Shown: positions 61,303 to 64,000 of the stretch, one piece after another
How the letters are laid out: every line of letters begins with the position of its first letter
Position numbering within the stretch: position 1 is the first letter of the stretch
NCBI GenBank assembly: GCA_947446865.1
Contig: CANFHX010000005.1
Location: 62,001-126,000 of the forward strand
Length of the DNA stretch: 64,000 nt
Source: Flavobacteriaceae bacterium
GTDB lineage: Bacteria; Bacteroidota; Bacteroidia; Flavobacteriales; Flavobacteriaceae
Reading direction: 5' to 3'
The notes under the pieces: generated by a model
Seen by the model: the letters and a program-made list of their open reading frames with translations, nothing else
Database searches by the model: none
Told to the model about the DNA's origin: nothing
Position numbers and translations under genes: made by a program

Positions 61303-62027
61303 TACGATTTTAGCGATTTAAGTTTGTAAACAGTCAAGGATAAAAACAGTAAGGTTATACTTACAAAATAAATAGTATCTCGAGTATCAATAACTCCTCG
61401 GCTCATACTTTTAAAGTGGTAATCCATTCCGAAGAAAGCAATTAATTCCTGCCAATCTTTAAATTGCGATGCCACTCCTTGAAATCCGAAATAAAGAATA
61501 AAACACAAGAAAACGGATACAATAAAAGCCACAATTTGATTTTCCGAAAGGGTAGAAGTAAAGACTCCAATTGCGGTATATCCAGAAATTAAAAATAACA
61601 AACCAAAATACGACCCCATGGTGCTTCCCATATCGATATTTCCTGCGGGCATTCCTAAACCATAAAGCACGTAAACGTAGATAAATGTTGGGATTATAGC
61701 AATGACAATCAATAAGAATGCACCAAAGAATTTACCGCCTACAATTTCCCAAATTGAAATTGGTTTGGTAAGTAATAACTCGATGGTTCCTTGTTTCATT
61801 TCATCCGAAAAACTGCGCATGGTAACAGCAGGAATCAAAAAAATTAATATCCATGGCGAAATGGTGAAGAATGGCGATAAATCGGCAAACCCACTGTTTA
61901 AAATGTTGTAATCTCCCTCGAAAACCCAAAGGAACAATCCGTTAAGCAATAGAAAAATTGCGATTACTAAATACCCAATTGGCGAACCAAAAAAGGATTT
62001 TATTTCTCTTAATAGTATTGATTTCAT
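61302..62027 (-). CDS. gldF: Gliding motility ABC transporter permease GldF
   Basis: This inner-membrane permease of the Gld ABC transporter has 241 aa and six hydrophobic helices. Conserved segments are LLREIKSFFGSPIGYLVIAIFLLLNGLFLWVF, the DEMKQGTIELLLTKPISIWEIVGGKF region typical of ABC-2 permeases, and LSENQIVAFIVS. It is translationally coupled to gldG. The ATPase gene gldA is not in this window. A degenerate repeat (62038-62063) separates it from the small membrane protein upstream. Confidence 0.95.
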   Translation of the reverse strand: MKSILLREIKSFFGSPIGYLVIAIFLLLNGLFLWVFEGDYNILNSGFADLSPFFTISPWILIFLIPAVTMRSFSDEMKQGTIELLLTKPISIWEIVGGKFFGAFLLIVIAIIPTFIYVYVLYGLGMPAGNIDMGSTMGSYFGLLFLISGYTAIGVFTSTLSENQIVAFIVSVFLCFILYFGFQGVASQFKDWQELIAFFGMDYHFKSMSRGVIDTRDTIYFVSITLLFLSLTVYKLKSLKS

Positions 62028-62037
62028 GTTTTAATTT

Positions 62038-62063
62038 GCCACGAAGGCGCTAAGTCACTAAGG
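62038..62063. repeat. Short dispersed repeat upstream of gldF
   Basis: GCCACGAAGGCGCTAAGTCA and the next CTAAGG resemble the CCACGAAGG-CACTAAG type of spacer repeats common in Bacteroidota. It is a single copy here. Confidence 0.45.
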
Positions 62064-62075
62064 TTTTTATTTATT

Positions 62076-62459
62076 TTATGATTTTTCAACTGAATAACTT
62101 TTCATCAAATTTTGAATATAATATCTAAATATTAATGTTAATATCCCTGAAAAAATCATTAAAATTGTTAGAAATGGTATTGATTTAAAATTTTGAATAG
62201 AAAAGGAAAAAAGTAAAATTGCAATTATGTTTATTGTCTTTGTATACTTTTTAATAAATTCAATGTAAATATTTTTTATACATATTATTATAGCAAAAAC
62301 AAAAATAGAAAACAATATTGTAAATCCATCAGATACATCTTTATGAGAAGGTTTGTAATAAAATAAAATCAATTTAGATAATAATATTATAAAAAATATA
62401 TATAATATTACTTCTAATAAACTGATTAATATCCCGTTAATAAAAATTCTTTTTAACAT
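62076..62459 (-). CDS. Small integral membrane protein of unknown function (127 aa)
   Basis: The protein has four hydrophobic helices (about 8-30, 42-60, 75-92 and 95-112) separated by short charged loops, and ends SVEKS. No motif is recognisable. It is strongly A/T-rich with many ATA and AAA codons, more so than its neighbours. It lies between gldF (48 bp away) and the ABM gene (16 bp upstream) on the same strand, so it is probably co-transcribed. It may be a recent or lineage-specific gene, and a role in gliding is not supported. Confidence 0.65.
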   Translation of the reverse strand: MLKRIFINGILISLLEVILYIFFIILLSKLILFYYKPSHKDVSDGFTILFSIFVFAIIICIKNIYIEFIKKYTKTINIIAILLFSFSIQNFKSIPFLTILMIFSGILTLIFRYYIQNLMKSYSVEKS

Positions 62460-62475
62460 CTGATATAATTAAACT

Positions 62476-62772
62476 TTAATCTAAAGAAACTAATTTATCT
62501 ACACTCCAAGCCTCGGGTTTATCATTGAATAACTTTTTGGTAAACGTCCAAACTTCCTCGAATAAAGCCGATTTTCGGTAGTTTTCCAAATCGTCTTCGG
62601 TTTCCCAATAACTATAGGTAAACATAATTCCGGGATTATTTTTGTCCTGATACAATTCAAGAAAACGATTTCCTGGTGCATTTCGTATGTGGGATTTCAT
62701 TAATTCGAAATTTTCTAGAAATGCTGGAATGTTTTCTTCGTGAAACGACATTTTTACTATTCGTACAAACAT
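62476..62772 (-). CDS. Antibiotic biosynthesis monooxygenase (ABM) domain protein
   Basis: This 98-aa single-domain protein of the dimeric alpha/beta ferredoxin-like fold has FVRIVKMSFHEENIPAFLENFE and GNRFLELYQDKNNPGIMFTYSYWETEDDLENYRKSALFEEVW. This is the ABM/quinol monooxygenase-like pattern with a conserved W-E and the S-x-F-x-x-V-W end. It may oxidise or bind quinones, but many members are heme-binding or of unknown role. It lies 4 bp downstream of the SAM hydrolase gene. Confidence 0.87.
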   Translation of the reverse strand: MFVRIVKMSFHEENIPAFLENFELMKSHIRNAPGNRFLELYQDKNNPGIMFTYSYWETEDDLENYRKSALFEEVWTFTKKLFNDKPEAWSVDKLVSLD

Positions 62773-62776
62773 TATA

Positions 62777-63604
62777 TTATATATTAAAGTTTATCATTAC
62801 AAAATCCCGATATCCTAATCCTAATAAGCTAGAAGCCGAGCCAATTTTAGGGTTGCTTTTATAAATTCCGATTTCTAAAAAACCAGCTTCATTAAATATG
62901 GCTAAAGATTTTCCCATTATATTAGATAAAGATTGCTTTTCAATGGTTTCAATATCCGAATATTTAGCGAAAATACTTTTTACTTTTTTGTTTTTAAAAT
63001 GCACTTCATAAGGTCTTCCTTTAGCTGTTTCTAAAAACAAATTTTTAGAAATATTAGAAATTGCATTTCCAAAATGGTCAATATAAACTACATAACCTTT
63101 TATAGAATTGGCATCCGATGCCACCACAGGTTGCAATTCGGTTATTTCTTTTAGAGTTTTTATTTCTTTCCCAATTACATTTAGCGAACCACCTTTAGCA
63201 ATATGAACCGCTACTGTTACCAAAACATCCATATCGGTTGCTTCGGGTAATAAACGGTCGTGAATGTTTATAACGACCATTTTTTGGGGTTTAACTTTGG
63301 CAATTAAAAGGCTTACTATCCCATTATCGGCAGTAATAAAAAAATGGTCATTCCATTGCACTACAATATGTTGGTTGTTCTCTTTTAATTCGATATCCAC
63401 ACCAATAAGATGCACCGTTCCTTTAGGAAAACTAGAATAGGCACTTTGAATGAGATAACTCGCTTCACTAATATTAAAGGGATCTACATGGTGGGTTATG
63501 TCAACTAACACAGCATCTTGAAGTTGCGATAGAATTTTCCCTTTCAAAGCACCAACAAAATGGTCTTTGAGTCCGTAATCGGTAGTAAGGGTAATTATTG
63601 ACAT
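62777..63604 (-). CDS. S-adenosyl-L-methionine hydrolase (SAM hydroxide adenosyltransferase, DUF62)
   Basis: The enzyme splits SAM to adenosine and methionine. The 275-aa protein has the N-terminal ITLTTDYGLKDHFVGALKG with the Asp that binds the ribose, DITHHVDPFNISEASYLIQSAY, FITADNGIVSLLI and GYVVYIDHFGNAISNISKN, all markers of the family. It heads a short minus-strand run with the ABM gene. A minus-strand -7 match (CAAAGCTA, 63665-63672) lies about 60 bp upstream. It is divergent from phoH. Confidence 0.92.
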   Translation of the reverse strand: MSIITLTTDYGLKDHFVGALKGKILSQLQDAVLVDITHHVDPFNISEASYLIQSAYSSFPKGTVHLIGVDIELKENNQHIVVQWNDHFFITADNGIVSLLIAKVKPQKMVVINIHDRLLPEATDMDVLVTVAVHIAKGGSLNVIGKEIKTLKEITELQPVVASDANSIKGYVVYIDHFGNAISNISKNLFLETAKGRPYEVHFKNKKVKSIFAKYSDIETIEKQSLSNIMGKSLAIFNEAGFLEIGIYKSNPKIGSASSLLGLGYRDFVMINFNI

Positions 63605-63647
63605 AAAATTGTTTATAACTAAATGCGATTTGTACTGCTCTATTTCT

Positions 63648-63655
63648 TAAATTTG
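63648..63655 (+). promoter_or_regulatory. Possible -7 element of phoH
   Basis: TAAATTTG fits TAnnTTTG. The nearest upstream TTG (63630-63632) is 15 bp away, shorter than usual. The leader to the TTG start would be about 50 nt. Confidence 0.35.
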
Positions 63656-63712
63656 AAATGATTGCAAAGCTACTAATATTTAGTAAAAAATAATTAAAAA
63701 AACACCCTCCAT

Positions 63713-64000
63713 TTGAACGAACGTATCATTGAATTACACGACATCGCTCCAAAAGAATTTTGGGGCACGCAAGACGCACATCTTGAAACCATTAAAAAAT
63801 ACTATCCTAGATTAAAAATTGTAGCACGAGGTACTACTCTCAAAGCATTTGGAGAGAAAGCCGAATTGGATGAATTTGAAAACCGATTCAACCGATTGAT
63901 GCTACATTTTACGCGCTATAATAATATTGATTCCAATGTTATTGAAAGAGTTATTCAAAGTAATTCTGCCGAAGAGCAACGCATGCCCGATCACGAAAAG
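63713..64000 (+). CDS. phoH: PhoH-family protein, N-terminal part (cut by window edge), TTG start
   Basis: The first 96 codons are visible: (M)NERIIELHDIAPKEFWGTQD, then LKIVARGTTLKAFGEKAELDEFENRFNRLM. This is the N-terminal KH-like region of PhoH/YbeZ-type ATPases. The P-loop ATPase domain lies beyond the edge. The start is a TTG at 63713; an in-frame stop lies 18 bp upstream (63695-63697) and no ATG intervenes, so a non-ATG start is required. PhoH proteins are linked to RNA metabolism with YbeY. Confidence 0.88.
   Translation, partial: MNERIIELHDIAPKEFWGTQDAHLETIKKYYPRLKIVARGTTLKAFGEKAELDEFENRFNRLMLHFTRYNNIDSNVIERVIQSNSAEEQRMPDHEK

Overview
The window is chromosomal DNA of a Bacteroidota bacterium, almost certainly a Flavobacterium-like member of the Flavobacteriaceae. 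The evidence is strong A+T bias, weak Shine-Dalgarno signals with promoters of the TTG-N18/19-TAnnTTTG type, nine predicted type IX secretion (T9SS) cargo proteins with C-terminal PNP-type sorting domains, the gliding genes gldF and gldG, and a KUP potassium transporter. No RNA genes other than one tRNA-Pro and no CRISPR array were seen.

Layout. 1-2900: start of a TonB-dependent receptor (-), a secreted protein and an APC-type amino acid permease. 2879-11411 (-): a tight six-gene run of two secreted metallophosphoesterases, a YHYH protein, a double-DUF1566 protein, a sulfatase (all five with T9SS tails) and a HupE/UreJ membrane protein. 11559-20774: trxB, tRNA-Pro, a 21-bp tandem repeat array, a 157-aa conserved protein, rsmB-like methyltransferase plus secreted endonuclease I, a T9SS protein, kup and an Arg/Asn/Ser-rich secreted protein. 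20898-27170: a BNR-type protein and several secreted or lipoprotein genes among repeat-rich spacers. 27456-30491 (-): an EEP-family nuclease/phosphatase and a patatin-like phospholipase.

30766-55584 looks like one integrated element of about 24.8 kb in the 3' end of mnmE (trmE). A copy of the mnmE tail (C-I-G-K-stop on the - strand) lies at 30763-30777, and the intact tail is at 55568-55588. Next to mnmE lie a tyrosine recombinase and a two-HTH regulator, then an excisionase-like HTH, a zinc-finger protein, a DUF3987 protein and a toprim/primase-like protein. Cargo, from left: a T9SS protein; a two-component system with a PepSY-like protein; a PAP2 phosphatase, a YncE-type propeller and a TolC/MFP/RND efflux system; and a three-gene putative defence operon (type IIG restriction-methylase, RloC/PrrC-like coiled-coil ATPase with a zinc-hook motif, HNH-like zinc protein). 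No relaxase or conjugation genes are present, so the element could at most be mobilised by others.

After the element come housekeeping genes: mnmE, a double-domain universal stress protein, dnaN, gldG-gldF, a small membrane protein, an ABM monooxygenase, a SAM hydrolase (DUF62) and the start of phoH.

The spacers hold an interspersed repeat family whose ends are conserved while the central hairpin differs between copies, a 7-bp array running into the 3' end of gldG, and a 26-bp tandem repeat abutting the first cargo gene of the element.
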